Shown: positions 28,277 through 38,093, counted from the stretch's first letter. The stretch: DNA of 64,000 nucleotides from Rubripirellula lacrimiformis (GCF_007741535.1 NZ_CP036525.1:8478492-8542491); one strand, 5' to 3'. Notes: a model not told the origin generated them from the sequence alone. Numbers and translations are program-made.

Positions 28277-29260
28277 TTAGACTGATTCGATTGCTGCCAC
28301 GACCTCGTCGGCGATCCGGCGGCTGTATCGGTTCAGTTTGTGATGCCCCGGACACCACCCCATCATGAACCGTGTGAAATCCGCCCAAGCAAACCGGTAC
28401 ATCTGTCGCCACTCGGATTCCAATTGGTCGATCCATTCGGCCGATTCGGTCGGCCGCAGCGAACGTCGCAGCGTTTCGAAATAGTGCGATAGCAGCCTTT
28501 CTTCCTGACGTTCGCATTCGCTTTCATCGAGGCAACTGCCTAGGAAGTACGCCACATCCTTCATCCCACAGCCACCACCGACATATTGAAAGTCGACCGC
28601 CGCAACGCTGTGGCCATCGGCTGAATAGCAAAAGTTGGCGACCTTGGCGTCCCCGTGGACCAGCGTCTGGAAACGACACTTTCGAAGTTTCGCATCGATC
28701 GACGCAGCGTGTCGCTTTAGCCCGCTGTCCACCATCGCTTGCCATTCGTCCGGCCGGGTCTCCAGATGCCAGTAGGTGCCCACGGGCCAAAGTCCCACGG
28801 GCGTTTGGCCTAGAAACCGAGCATGAAAGTGGGCCAGAAAGGTCAGCCCTAATTCAATCGAACGCTGGTCGTGTCCCGACCAACGTCGATCCAATCCGGC
28901 GGCGTCCAGGTCTTCCAAGATGATCAGAAATCCGGCATCCGTCCGTTCGACGGCAAAGCAGTGCGGCACCCGGCACGCATCATCGCAGCGCGGGCTCCAA
29001 TCTTGGTACCAACAGGATTCCACCTGATACGAACGCAGCTTTCGCTGATGGGATTGGTCACCATTCCATCCTCGCGGATGGTCCTGGTCGGTCGGCGGGA
29101 CCACGTGCTTGACGATCACCGATGCGACGTCCGCCCCGACCAGGGGAACGCGCAGAATCTGTCCGTAGCCGCTCCAAAGCGATTGCACTTCGCTGGCCGT
29201 CCCCAGCGAACGCGCAGACATGACTTGGCGGATTCGATCAGCGATCGCAGGATTCATCAC
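28277..29260 (-). CDS. Phosphotransferase-fold protein (APH/ecdysteroid kinase-like)
   Basis: 327 residues. The catalytic loop HGDAKVANF near residue 202 and the metal-binding AVDFQYVGGGCGMKDVAYF near residue 220 are those of aminoglycoside/choline/ecdysteroid kinase-like enzymes. The N-lobe lysine is probably in VASVIVKHVVPP. Likely cytoplasmic. Substrate unknown; natural alcohol or sugar substrates are more probable than antibiotics. It follows the FAD monooxygenase gene by 40 bp on the same strand, so the two may act on one pathway. Confidence 0.75.
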   Translation of the reverse strand: MMNPAIADRIRQVMSARSLGTASEVQSLWSGYGQILRVPLVGADVASVIVKHVVPPTDQDHPRGWNGDQSHQRKLRSYQVESCWYQDWSPRCDDACRVPHCFAVERTDAGFLIILEDLDAAGLDRRWSGHDQRSIELGLTFLAHFHARFLGQTPVGLWPVGTYWHLETRPDEWQAMVDSGLKRHAASIDAKLRKCRFQTLVHGDAKVANFCYSADGHSVAAVDFQYVGGGCGMKDVAYFLGSCLDESECERQEERLLSHYFETLRRSLRPTESAEWIDQLESEWRQMYRFAWADFTRFMMGWCPGHHKLNRYSRRIADEVVAAIESV

Positions 29261-29300
29261 TACCCAAATTTATAGAGTCTTTCGCCGGTGATGGTGCAAA

Positions 29301-30491
29301 CTAGCCGAATCGATGTTCGATGCCCATGGGAAGCCCAGCGCCCCAACCGGTCGCCATTCCCGCAACCATCGCTGCATAGTCCGTTCGCGTTGCCTTTTGG
29401 TCGCGGTCTGCACATTCTGTTTCATCGGTATTGAACAAGATCCCTGCCAATCTACGCCCCGCCAACGTGATTCCCGCTGTTTTCTCCCTGCGCTTTTGTG
29501 TGAACGCTGCGATAGCGGTTTCATGATCGCCGGGAAACGCGGCTAATTCTCGGCCCAGCACCCACGCGTCCTCCAAAGCCTGCCCAGCACCTTGCCCCGA
29601 TGTTGGCAACGCAGCGTGGGCAGCATCCCCAACCAACAGCACATTGTCTTTGTGCCATTGGGGCAGCGGGTCATGGTCGTACAGGATCAATCGCCGAGTA
29701 TCAGAAGCAGACCCCTGTGAAACGATCTCGCCGACGGGTACAGGCCAACCATCAAAGGCCCGCCGCAGCTGAACGATCGAGTCCAAATCGCAAGCGCCAT
29801 CCGCATCTGCGATGGCGACACCGCCAGCCCAATACGCGGTGCTTTCGGAAACCGGTACGATCCCAAACCGTGCCCCCAGTCCCCAATAGTCACAAATTTC
29901 CAATCGCTGAAAAGCCGAGTCCCGCTGATAGACACCAATCCAATTGACGAAGCCTTGAAAAACGGGCTGGTTGTTGCCAACCACATAACGACGAGCGACG
30001 GAGTTCATTCTTCCGTCGGCACCCACAACTAGATCAGCAAGAGTCGATGTCCCATCGGAAAAATGCACTCGGTTGCCATCCTGTACGCCGTCGATCATCG
30101 CGGCATCAGCCCCGTAGTGAATGGGGATCCCAAGTTCATCAGCACGTCCGACAAGGATTCGCATCAAGTCTCGACGCAGCACGGAAAGGCTGGGGAAGCC
30201 CATCGCGGAATCCAGTTGCCGGATGTCAAGACTTCCAAGTTCGTCCCCCGTTTTCGAAATCCGTCGCATCGCGGTGACGGCGCCGGCGACCGAACGAAGT
30301 CGATCCAAAACTCCCAGCTCCGATAGCACAAAGGTTGCATTGGGCCAGCACACGATCCCTGCGCCTAGGTGATGCATGGACCGCCGACGTTCGTACACAC
30401 GAACCGTCTTCCCAATCTGCTTCAGCGAGATGGCGGTCGCCAATCCGGCAATTCCACCACCCAGTATCGCCACGTCCATCTTCCACTCCAT
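29301..30491 (-). CDS. FAD-dependent aromatic-type monooxygenase
   Basis: 396 residues (ATG at 30491; a second at 30479, MDVAILGG, is equally good). All three class A flavoprotein monooxygenase motifs are visible: GGGIAGLATA near residue 11, VVGADGRMNSVARR, and LVGDAAHAALPTSGQGAGQA. It resembles FAD-dependent urate hydroxylase and related hydroxylases that use NAD(P)H and O2. No signal peptide. Substrate undetermined; its neighbour is a kinase-like protein. Confidence 0.85.
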   Translation of the reverse strand: MEWKMDVAILGGGIAGLATAISLKQIGKTVRVYERRRSMHHLGAGIVCWPNATFVLSELGVLDRLRSVAGAVTAMRRISKTGDELGSLDIRQLDSAMGFPSLSVLRRDLMRILVGRADELGIPIHYGADAAMIDGVQDGNRVHFSDGTSTLADLVVGADGRMNSVARRYVVGNNQPVFQGFVNWIGVYQRDSAFQRLEICDYWGLGARFGIVPVSESTAYWAGGVAIADADGACDLDSIVQLRRAFDGWPVPVGEIVSQGSASDTRRLILYDHDPLPQWHKDNVLLVGDAAHAALPTSGQGAGQALEDAWVLGRELAAFPGDHETAIAAFTQKRREKTAGITLAGRRLAGILFNTDETECADRDQKATRTDYAAMVAGMATGWGAGLPMGIEHRFG

Positions 30492-30636
30492 CGAACACGA
30501 TCACCGTGCAGGGGGATTGATGCCAGCGTCCAAAGGTCAGTGGCATAGCCTGCTTGATCACGTTACCGAAACGGCTGTCTTTTGCCAACCAAACGGCGAT
30601 CGATCAACGTTGGGATGGCCGTGCTTGCAAAAACGC

Positions 30637-31212
30637 TTAGGCCGTCGATGCGCGCAGGTATCGTTGCCGGATGCGGCGGCGGTTTCTTTCCAGTTCGTCG
30701 CTGGCCAGGGACTTTAAGGCGTGGTCGAACACGTCGGAAGAGAATCGCATGGCAGTCAACATACCGACGAAGCTAAGCAACAGAATCACAGGCAACGCTG
30801 TCCACAGAAACAGCATGGTGCTGCGCGCGGACTCTTTGGTTCCACCTTCAGCGATGTGGTCTTTTCGGAATTCGCGTTCGACGTTGTTCGGTGACGATCG
30901 AAGGTTGTCTTCCATCTGGACCAAGTCCCAGTCCGCCTGCTCCGCCACGCTGACGATGATGTCTAACTTGATGTAGCCATCCAAAATGACCAGACCGGAC
31001 AGCAGCACCATCGCAAAGATCCCAGCGATGAGGAGAACCTGTCCGTAAAATTGTGCCAGTGAAACGGCTTCTTTGACGACATACCGACGGCGAAAGCGGC
31101 CTCGAGAGTTCTTGCAGTTTTCAACGATCAGCTCCCGCACGTCCAACGGAATCGCAACGATACCCACCAGAACCATCAAAGCGAAACAACAGCCATAGAG
31201 CGCCAAGATCAT
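30637..31212 (-). CDS. Membrane protein of unknown function
   Basis: 191 residues with three hydrophobic segments: at the very N-terminus (LALYGCCFALMVLVGIVAIPL), near residues 56-78 (VLLIAGIFAMVLLSGLVILDG) and near residues 135-152 (LWTALPVILLLSFVGML). Between the last two is a charged loop of about 55 residues, and the C-terminus is strongly basic. No recognised family. It stands alone on the minus strand. Confidence 0.55.
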   Translation of the reverse strand: MILALYGCCFALMVLVGIVAIPLDVRELIVENCKNSRGRFRRRYVVKEAVSLAQFYGQVLLIAGIFAMVLLSGLVILDGYIKLDIIVSVAEQADWDLVQMEDNLRSSPNNVEREFRKDHIAEGGTKESARSTMLFLWTALPVILLLSFVGMLTAMRFSSDVFDHALKSLASDELERNRRRIRQRYLRASTA

Positions 31213-31496
31213 CAGGTCTCTCTCCCTTTACGACTTCGTAAGCACAACACTGTGCTCCATCTCGCAGGCCCCTAGCATAGGGGGCGTCGCGGCGTCGGTC
31301 CAATCCCCGTTCCCGCAGACTCTTCGCTGGATTCGTTTACTTCGAGGTCAAACCAGCGCGATCGATTTGACCACGAATCACACCAGTCACACGAATTGGG
31401 GAAGAAGATGCAACGACTTCGACACGACGGTTCGTTGGACGGGCGATGCGAATATGAGGCGAGGCGAGCGGCAAAACCTGCGGCGGTGCGGCCACA

Positions 31497-31880
31497 TTAT
31501 GCTGCAAAGAAGAAACGGATTAGCCCCATCGTCAGTGCAAACGTAAACCCGTACGAAAAACGATCCACCGAATATCGAGGTTTGTCGTGATTCGATCGCC
31601 ACCGTCCCATCGCCTCGAAAATGAAGCCGAGCAAGATTGGGGTGATGGCAAGATTCAGCAGCTGCATCCGTGGCGAAGCGAGCAAGTGCATCGGAAACGC
31701 CCACACGGTGATGGCACCCGAAATCGCCCCCATCAACAGATATCCGCCAATCGCCAACCAAACATTGGTTGCCGATCCTTTGCGAAAAATGGCAACGATG
31801 CCACGGCCGCCAAGCTCGAAGACGCCTTGCACCAAGATTTCAAGAACCAGTTGTCCGAGAAGTTCAAACAAGATTTCCAT
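31497..31880 (-). CDS. Small membrane protein of unknown function
   Basis: 127 residues with three or four hydrophobic segments (ILFELLGQLVLEILVQGVFE, AIGGYLLMGAISGAITVWAF, LLNLAITPILLGFIFEAMG and a final FTFALTMGLIRFFFAA). No signal peptide and no recognised domain. The minus-strand reading is favoured over overlapping plus-strand frames because of its coherent hydrophobic pattern. Confidence 0.55.
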   Translation of the reverse strand: MEILFELLGQLVLEILVQGVFELGGRGIVAIFRKGSATNVWLAIGGYLLMGAISGAITVWAFPMHLLASPRMQLLNLAITPILLGFIFEAMGRWRSNHDKPRYSVDRFSYGFTFALTMGLIRFFFAA

Positions 31881-31959
31881 TTACCAACAATAGTCATCGC
31901 CAGCGAAACAGGGAAAGTGATCGCGGAGCGACTGGGCGAGGAAACCTATTCGCCGTTTG

Positions 31960-32090
31960 GGCCAACGCTGTGAAGCATTGATTCCCCATGCTTGGGGCGT
32001 TTTTTCGTAACGGAACTCGTCAAGAGTTTCGGCCTCGGATGTGAGATCCCCGAAAGTCTTGACGACTTCCGCTACGAAATGCTTCGCTGC
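31960..32090. repeat. Dispersed palindromic repeat, copy B (extended)
   Basis: Core 32007-32075 (GTAACGGAACTCGTCAAGAG ... CTTGACGACTTCCGCTAC) lies inside an outer inverted pair, CCAACGCTGTGAAGCAT (31962-31978) and an ATGCTTCGCTGCG partner. It shares the CATGCTTGGGGCGTTTTTTCGTA segment with copy D. It fills most of the gap before the DUF1549 gene. Confidence 0.85.
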
Positions 32091-32248
32091 GATCGATGCG
32101 AGCGTTGGAATCCGCCTTTCGTCGGCACTCCGAACGGCGACTGAAACGTTCTACCGATTCGGTTAGGAATGGCCGGTGGGGATCGGATAGAATGGTTCTC
32201 AATTCTGCGGCCTATTTGTTTCCGCCGATTGTTGCCTGGGGATAGATC

Positions 32249-33811
32249 ATGTTTGCCCGTTTTGGTTTCGGCTTGCTGCTAGGGTGCGTCCTGATGCTCG
32301 TTTCGGGCGCAGCGAAGGGGACCGAGGCTACGGATTCGACCGATTCGATATCGACCGCCATCGATCAGATATTGTCCGAATCTTGGCAACGCGATGGGAT
32401 TGCGGCGGCGCCCACCAGTAGCGATGCCGAGTTTCATCGGCGGGTATGGTTCGACTTGGTCGGGGTCGCCCCACCGGTGTGGCAAGTGCGCCAGTTTCTC
32501 ACTGACGACGATCCCCAGAAACGTGACAAGCTGGTCGATCACTTGTTGGCGTCTCCGGAACATGCCGCTCATATGGCATCGCGTTGGACCGAAACGATTC
32601 TGCCGGCGGACTCTCTGACCGATCCGATCCAAAACGCCAACGTGGCGTCGCTGAGTCAATGGTTGCGGTTGCAGTTTCTGGACAACGTTCCTTACGATCA
32701 TCTGGTGGGCCGTTTCTTGACCGCTGGCGGGGCAGGGGACACCGGTCCGGCCATCTTTTACACATCGCACTCGTTACAGCCCGAGAAGTTGGCGGCGGCC
32801 ACATCACGGATCTTCTTGGGCATTCAGATTCAGTGCGCCCAATGTCACGACCATCCATTTGATCGTTGGACTCAGCAAGATTTCTGGAGCTACGCGGCGT
32901 TCTTTTCTCAGCTTCAGTCGTCCGAATCCGGCATGAATCGCACCCCGATTTTGGAGGACCGACCAGGTGGCGAGGTCACCTTGCCCGACACCGACACGAT
33001 CGTCTTGCCACGGTATCCAGGCGCAACATCGCCACCGGAACGTGACCCGGGCGACCATCGCCGCCGACAACTGACCATCTGGCTGGCATCGCGAGACAAC
33101 CCGTACTTTGCACGAGCCGCCGTGAACCGCGTTTGGGCGGACCTGTTCGGTCGTGGGCTGGTCGATCCGGTCGATGCCATGGACGCCGCCAACACACCAT
33201 CGCACCCGAGAATTTTGGATCTGTTGGCAGACCAATTCACGACCCACAAATTTGATCTTCGCTGGTTGTACGCACAGCTAGCCAAAACCGATGCCTACGG
33301 TTTGTCCAGCAAGGTCGACGAAGGCGAACGGCCACCGGATGATTCCTTTGCCGCGATGCAGGTCAAAACGCTATCGGGGGTCCAGTTCTATGACAGTCTG
33401 CAACGCAACGTTTTCCACCGCAACGATGCGTCACCTGCGGATCAGTTCAACGCCGCATCCGCTGCCAAAGCCCAGTTTCTGGCTCGCATGCGGGCACCCG
33501 GTGCATCGCCGCGGGATTATCCGCACGGCTTGGTCCAGGTGTTGGCGTTGCTGAACGGCACGGAAACCGCGATGGCGACCAACCCGATTCACAGCGGACT
33601 GTTGTCGGGCATCGAAGCACCGTTTTTCGATCAAGACACCATCATTGAAACCCTGTTTCTGGCAACGTTATCGCGTCCGCCCAGCGACGATGAAGCGATC
33701 CGTTTCGCTGACCACCTAGCCACCGCCGAATCCCAAAGCACTCGCCGTGAAGCCATCAGCGACCTGCTGTGGGTTTTGATCAACACCGCCGAATGCGCCG
33801 TTTGTCCCTAG
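32249..33811 (+). CDS. DUF1549/DUF1553 secreted protein (planctomycete cytochrome-associated family)
   Basis: 520 residues with a signal peptide (RFGFGLLLGCVLMLVSGAAKG). DUF1549 covers about residues 35-220: AEFHRRVWFDLVGVAPP, KRDKLVDHLLASPEHA, and CAQCHDHPFDRW near residue 195, which contains C-x2-C-H. DUF1553 follows (VWADLFGRGLVDPVDAMDAANTPSHP, then LLNGTETAM). Many relatives are 800-1000 residues because of extra cytochrome c or concanavalin-like domains; this one is a compact form without them. It pairs with the DUF1501 gene downstream, the usual arrangement; function unknown. Confidence 0.88.
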   Translation: MFARFGFGLLLGCVLMLVSGAAKGTEATDSTDSISTAIDQILSESWQRDGIAAAPTSSDAEFHRRVWFDLVGVAPPVWQVRQFLTDDDPQKRDKLVDHLLASPEHAAHMASRWTETILPADSLTDPIQNANVASLSQWLRLQFLDNVPYDHLVGRFLTAGGAGDTGPAIFYTSHSLQPEKLAAATSRIFLGIQIQCAQCHDHPFDRWTQQDFWSYAAFFSQLQSSESGMNRTPILEDRPGGEVTLPDTDTIVLPRYPGATSPPERDPGDHRRRQLTIWLASRDNPYFARAAVNRVWADLFGRGLVDPVDAMDAANTPSHPRILDLLADQFTTHKFDLRWLYAQLAKTDAYGLSSKVDEGERPPDDSFAAMQVKTLSGVQFYDSLQRNVFHRNDASPADQFNAASAAKAQFLARMRAPGASPRDYPHGLVQVLALLNGTETAMATNPIHSGLLSGIEAPFFDQDTIIETLFLATLSRPPSDDEAIRFADHLATAESQSTRREAISDLLWVLINTAECAVCP

Positions 33812-33845
33812 TAGCTTGTCCCACAAAAGACCTGAGCAACCATCG

Positions 33846-33932
33846 CGAATGTCGCCAAGACTTTCGGCCTCGGATGTGAGATCACCGAAAGTCTTGACGA
33901 CTTCCGCTACGAAATGCTTCACAACGCTGGCC
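33846..33932. repeat. Dispersed palindromic repeat, copy C
   Basis: The right arm (GAAAGTCTTGACGACTTCCG at 33888-33907) and outer arm ATGCTTCACAACGCTGGCC are intact, while the left arm is shortened (GTCGCCAAGACTTTCGG). It sits in the 198-bp gap between the DUF1549/1553 and DUF1501 genes, so it would be transcribed if the two form an operon. Confidence 0.8.
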
Positions 33933-34009
33933 TAAACGGCTAACGAGATCGACAGACCGTTGGCCAGTTTCGCTACCTTGCTATTCCCTATTCTCCCGCG
34001 GAGCGAATC

Positions 34010-35368
34010 ATGTTTCCTAAGACCCCCGCGATGTCGCGACGATCATGGATGTGCAGGGCCACGGTTGGTGGCGGTTCGATCATCAGCGCCAGCCTGGGCG
34101 GTGGATCAACCAGCGGTTGGCTGCCCAGTCTATCAGCGGCGACCGAATCGCTGACCCGCCAGGGGCGGCACTGCGTGCTGCTGTGGATGTCAGGCGGGCC
34201 GAGTCAGATCGACACCTTTGACATGAAACCCAAACATGGCAACGGCGGCACCATCCAAGAGGTGTCGACCAGTGTGCCAGGAATCCGATTCAGCGAACAC
34301 CTGCCGCGGCTGGCTAAACAGGCCGGGTCGATGGCGATCCTGCGGGGCGTCAGCACCAAGGAAGGCGATCACCTGCGCGGTGCCACGCTGATGCGAACGG
34401 GGTTCATCGCCGGATCCGCGGTGGACTATCCCGCCATCGGATGTTCGTTGTCCAAGGCGCTCGCCGACAACCATCCGATGCAGACGGACAAGACGCTGCC
34501 GGGCTACGTCACGATCGCACCTAGCCCGTTAAGTCGGCCATCGATTCGGCCCGGCTTTCTGGGTCCGAAGCATGCCGCGACCACGGTCGAAGCGGTGGGT
34601 GGGAACGATCCGGCACGCGGCTTCGCAGAATTGAAAGTCGACTTTCTGAATCGGGCAGCCCACCTTTCGGAAGACCGCCATCAAGCGAGAATGGCGCTGT
34701 GGGAATCCATGCAGTCGGACTTCCTGCGTTCACGATCCACCGCCAATGTCGATGCGCACAACACCGTCTATCACGCTGCGATCGACATGATGAACAGCAG
34801 CGTCAAAGATGCATTCGACTTGTCGGCCGAAGCCGATGCAACACGCCAGCGGTATGGTTCGGGTACTTTTGGCCAGGGCTGTCTGATGGCTCGCCGATTG
34901 ATCGAACGCGGCGCACCATTGGTCGAAGTCACCTTAGGCAGTGGCGTCGGATGGGATACCCACGCCGATAACTTTGCTCAGGTCGCCAACCTAAGCCGAC
35001 AACTGGACGACGGCTGGGCATCGTTGATGGAAGATCTGGATGACCGCGGACTGCTGCAGCGGACGACGATTCTGTGGGCCGGTGAATTTGGCCGTACACC
35101 CGTGGTCAACGCCGCCGGTGGTCGCGACCATTTCCCCCAAGCGTTCACCTGCGTGCTGGCCGGCGGCAACGTGGCCGGCGGACAAACCTACGGATCCACT
35201 AGCGACGATGGCAACGAGGTGACGGACGGCAAAATCGATCAACGCGATCTGCTTTCGACGCTGTGCACAGCATTAGACGTGGCTCCGGAAACCGAAAACA
35301 TCGCAGGCGGAGGTCGTCCCATCGCAATCGCCGACGGCCGCGTCGTGAACGAGGTTTTGCAGTCGTGA
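34010..35368 (+). CDS. DUF1501 secreted protein
   Basis: 452 residues. The N-terminus is basic (SRRSWMCRATVGGGSIISASLG), suggesting a secretion signal. The family core is clear: VLLWMSGGPSQIDTFDMKP near residue 57, ILRGVSTKEGDHLRGA, GWDTHADNF and ILWAGEFGRTPVVN, in the order seen in DUF1501 proteins of the alkaline phosphatase-like fold. Function unknown; almost always beside DUF1549/1553 genes. Its TGA overlaps the ATG of the next gene by one base. Confidence 0.88.
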   Translation: MFPKTPAMSRRSWMCRATVGGGSIISASLGGGSTSGWLPSLSAATESLTRQGRHCVLLWMSGGPSQIDTFDMKPKHGNGGTIQEVSTSVPGIRFSEHLPRLAKQAGSMAILRGVSTKEGDHLRGATLMRTGFIAGSAVDYPAIGCSLSKALADNHPMQTDKTLPGYVTIAPSPLSRPSIRPGFLGPKHAATTVEAVGGNDPARGFAELKVDFLNRAAHLSEDRHQARMALWESMQSDFLRSRSTANVDAHNTVYHAAIDMMNSSVKDAFDLSAEADATRQRYGSGTFGQGCLMARRLIERGAPLVEVTLGSGVGWDTHADNFAQVANLSRQLDDGWASLMEDLDDRGLLQRTTILWAGEFGRTPVVNAAGGRDHFPQAFTCVLAGGNVAGGQTYGSTSDDGNEVTDGKIDQRDLLSTLCTALDVAPETENIAGGGRPIAIADGRVVNEVLQS

Positions 35369-37260
35369 TGTCACGATCTGATCCGGTTTCGATCGCGTTG
35401 GCCCCATCGCGGATACGACGACAGCGAAGAATGGCGGCGATGCTGGTCGCTAGTTTTTGCATCGTCGTGGTGCCGACGGGATGTCGCCGAACCGATGTCC
35501 CGCCCAATGCCCAAGTATCCAGTGACGAGGTATCCAGTGGCCAAGTATCCAGCGGCCAACCCAATGGGGACCAGCTGAACGAACCCGCCGGCGCCACCCA
35601 AGATCCGCCAGGCGATGTTCAGCAAGAACACGCTGCCGCGATGTCCGATGTGGGGGACCCGCAGGCGACGGATCCGCCCGCCAAGATGGCGGCGCTGGTG
35701 GACACAGGCGACCGGGACACAGGCGACCGGGACACAGGCGACCGAGACACAGGCGACCGAGACACAGGCGACCGGGACATGGCCGAGCAAGCCGCTTTGC
35801 TATCCGGTAGCCAACCGCAGGATCCATTGCTGCCGGGTTCGGATTCGATGGTTGCCGTCGAACCCAGCGATCCGCTTGCCGATATCGACTGGCATCGCGT
35901 TTGGGTTCCGACCACCTTGGGACCGTTGATCATCGATTTGGATCTGCGAATCAACGATCACCCCATCGATGACGCGATGAACCAGTGGGTCGTCAGCGTG
36001 CTGGAAGACGCGGCTGCCGGTACAGGTGATCCAACGAGCTGGAAATCGCTGGCGGACCATGTCCAGTCGCAGCCGATGTTGTTTGGGGACGCCGTCGTGC
36101 GATCGGTAGCCAACCTGGACAACGTGCATCGCCTTTATGACCGCAATCGAAACCGAATGGTCGAAGTGGACGAAGCGACACGGTTTTTGTTTCAAGCATC
36201 CAATTTCGCATCGGCCTTTCGTGTGCTGGGGACTCGTTCGTTTCGACATGCCAATCGCGATGATTCCACATTGTGGCAAGTGATCGATGCCGATGGAAAC
36301 GGTCGCTTGGATGATCGGGAACGCGTGGCATCGGGACAGGTGATCGCCACGCGACTGGATCGCAATGGCGACAGCAAAATCAGCATCGATGAAGCCAGAC
36401 CAATGTCCGCTGGTGCGACCGATCAAGCGTGGGACCGCCGGCGGACCCATCGCCGTGGTGATGTTGCTATGGATCTGGATGGTTACATCGATTGGTCAAC
36501 GGTCGCCTACGTTCTGCAGCGTGACGATCCAACGCTGGTCTTTCATATCCAGCGAAATCTAAAGGATGTTTTGGACCAGGATCAAAACCAATCGGTATCC
36601 ACGCAAGAGGCCGAGGGGCTGCTTGAAGTGCCAGCCGATCTTCGGCTAGCGATTCAGTGGGACGCGTCGACATCGGAGGAGAACACCGGAACACGACTCG
36701 ATGCACCCGAGATCCACCAAATTCTATCCGGACGACCGATGGAATCTGCGGCGACTATCCACGGGGATTCGCCCAGCGGTGGAACGCGATCTTTGATGTA
36801 CGCCGATGATCGAATTCGGGTTGTGATTGAAACGGTTGCGTCCGCCCAAGCGGTGGGCGATTCCATTTGGCGATGGCAGATCCGAGGAAGGGCGGCGGAG
36901 GTGTCGGACGTTGTCTTCGCATGGCTGGATACCAACAATGATCGATCCATTTCCCAGCGTGAACAATCTGCCGCTGCCGACCGGTTGGAATCGGTGACCA
37001 CCATCGACGACCTGCCCGATACGATTTGGATTCGACTGGGCCGCGGCGATCCCGCACTGGACGATCAAACCTTTTCGATGTCCCGGCCAGTGGTGACCGA
37101 AGACCAGGACCAACGGCCTCGATGGGCATCCGCCATGGATGCCAACCAGGATGGCGACATTTCGCCCGTCGAGTTCCTGGGGACCCCCAAACAGTTTGCC
37201 AACTTTGACCACAATGGGGATGGTTTCATTGGTGGCGACGAAATCGAAGCCCAAGACTGA
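35368..37260 (+). CDS. EF-hand lipoprotein with a tandem repeat linker
   Basis: 630 residues from ATG at 35368, which shares its A with the DUF1501 stop (TGATG), so the genes are coupled. Signal peptide with lipobox VVPTGC. Residues about 110-137 are a pentapeptide repeat (DTGDR five times). Beyond are many EF-hand loops: DADGNGRLDDRE, DRNGDSKISIDE, DQDQNQSVSTQE, DTNNDRSISQRE, DANQDGDISPVE and DHNGDGFIGGDE, alternating with weaker ones. It should bind calcium on the cell envelope. Coupling with DUF1501 suggests a shared surface complex; that is inference. Confidence 0.82.
   Translation: MSRSDPVSIALAPSRIRRQRRMAAMLVASFCIVVVPTGCRRTDVPPNAQVSSDEVSSGQVSSGQPNGDQLNEPAGATQDPPGDVQQEHAAAMSDVGDPQATDPPAKMAALVDTGDRDTGDRDTGDRDTGDRDTGDRDMAEQAALLSGSQPQDPLLPGSDSMVAVEPSDPLADIDWHRVWVPTTLGPLIIDLDLRINDHPIDDAMNQWVVSVLEDAAAGTGDPTSWKSLADHVQSQPMLFGDAVVRSVANLDNVHRLYDRNRNRMVEVDEATRFLFQASNFASAFRVLGTRSFRHANRDDSTLWQVIDADGNGRLDDRERVASGQVIATRLDRNGDSKISIDEARPMSAGATDQAWDRRRTHRRGDVAMDLDGYIDWSTVAYVLQRDDPTLVFHIQRNLKDVLDQDQNQSVSTQEAEGLLEVPADLRLAIQWDASTSEENTGTRLDAPEIHQILSGRPMESAATIHGDSPSGGTRSLMYADDRIRVVIETVASAQAVGDSIWRWQIRGRAAEVSDVVFAWLDTNNDRSISQREQSAAADRLESVTTIDDLPDTIWIRLGRGDPALDDQTFSMSRPVVTEDQDQRPRWASAMDANQDGDISPVEFLGTPKQFANFDHNGDGFIGGDEIEAQD
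35701..35775 (+). repeat. 15-bp in-frame tandem repeat, five units
   Basis: Five consecutive units of GACACAGGCGACCGG with only G/A variation at the last position, encoding DTGDR repeats in the EF-hand lipoprotein linker. Multiples of three keep frame, so copy number could vary between strains. Confidence 0.95.
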
Positions 37261-37496
37261 ACGTCCGTCCCCGTCCTGATCAGGAAAATGCAGGTTTTCG
37301 CGATCGGATCACCCCTAGCAGGGGTTTCGAAGGCATTCCTTTGGCCAGATCATAGGCGGCAATGACCACGGCGGATCCCGGCAATCGAGGGACATTCGTA
37401 AGAGTCACTTTTCAAAGCTTTTCAAATTCAACTTCGATGGCTCGGCTTTTCTAGCCATCGCAGACGCCTGTCTTTCTTCGTTCGGAGATGTCGGCC

Positions 37497-38093
37497 ATGC
37501 AACGTCCATCCATTTCGATGACCTGTCTATGGGTCAGTGCGGTCTGGTTCATCACCGGATCACTGACCACGCCGGTCGCCCACGCAATCGAAAGCGTTCC
37601 CCCGACCGGGCTAAAGACGGGTGACCCGATCGGTGCGTTTCGCGTCTTGAAGGTCGGCGGCGCGTTGGATGACGGAGTCGAACCGGGCGCTGACCTGTGC
37701 TACCGATGCCGCTATGGGTCCAGCCCGATGGTGTTGGTCTTTGCACGAAAGACCGGGCCCAAGGCGGTGGAATTGGTCCGAAAGCTAGATGCCGCGATCG
37801 AGTCCAATGAATCGTCTCGGCTGCGAGGGCTGGTGACCTTCCTGGGTGACAACGCCACCGAAACCCGATCGGCAGCGGACCAGTTTTTGGACCAGTCGCA
37901 GGCCAAGTTGGTCCCGATCGTGGTGGCCGAAGACTTGCAACACGGTCCGATTGGATATCGCATTGACGATCAAGACGACGTGACGATCGTGGTCGCCCAA
38001 GACAGTCAGGTGGTGACCACGTTCCAGTTTGCGGCCGCCGAAATCGATCCGTCGATGGTGCTGCGGGCAGTCGCAAAGATGCTTCGCCAATGA
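37497..38093 (+). CDS. Secreted thioredoxin-like protein
   Basis: 198 residues from ATG at 37497, which has GGAG at proper spacing; an in-frame ATG at 37488 would lie on that site. Signal peptide MTCLWVSAVWFITGSLTTPVAHA. The motif CYRCRYG near residue 63 gives C-x2-C, followed by a typical thioredoxin strand (SPMVLVFARK) and a later TIVVAQDSQVV. It looks like a redoxin/TlpA-type fold with an unusual CYRC active site. Partner unknown. Confidence 0.65.
   Translation: MQRPSISMTCLWVSAVWFITGSLTTPVAHAIESVPPTGLKTGDPIGAFRVLKVGGALDDGVEPGADLCYRCRYGSSPMVLVFARKTGPKAVELVRKLDAAIESNESSRLRGLVTFLGDNATETRSAADQFLDQSQAKLVPIVVAEDLQHGPIGYRIDDQDDVTIVVAQDSQVVTTFQFAAAEIDPSMVLRAVAKMLRQ

Noticed and set aside
28277..29260. 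Antibiotic resistance kinase
   Set aside because: Only the general phosphotransferase fold is visible; nothing marks an aminoglycoside substrate.
32249..33811. Heme-binding cytochrome c call for the DUF1549 protein because of CAQCH
   Set aside because: The C-x2-C-H is part of the standard DUF1549 signature and no cytochrome fold surrounds it; heme binding is not supported.
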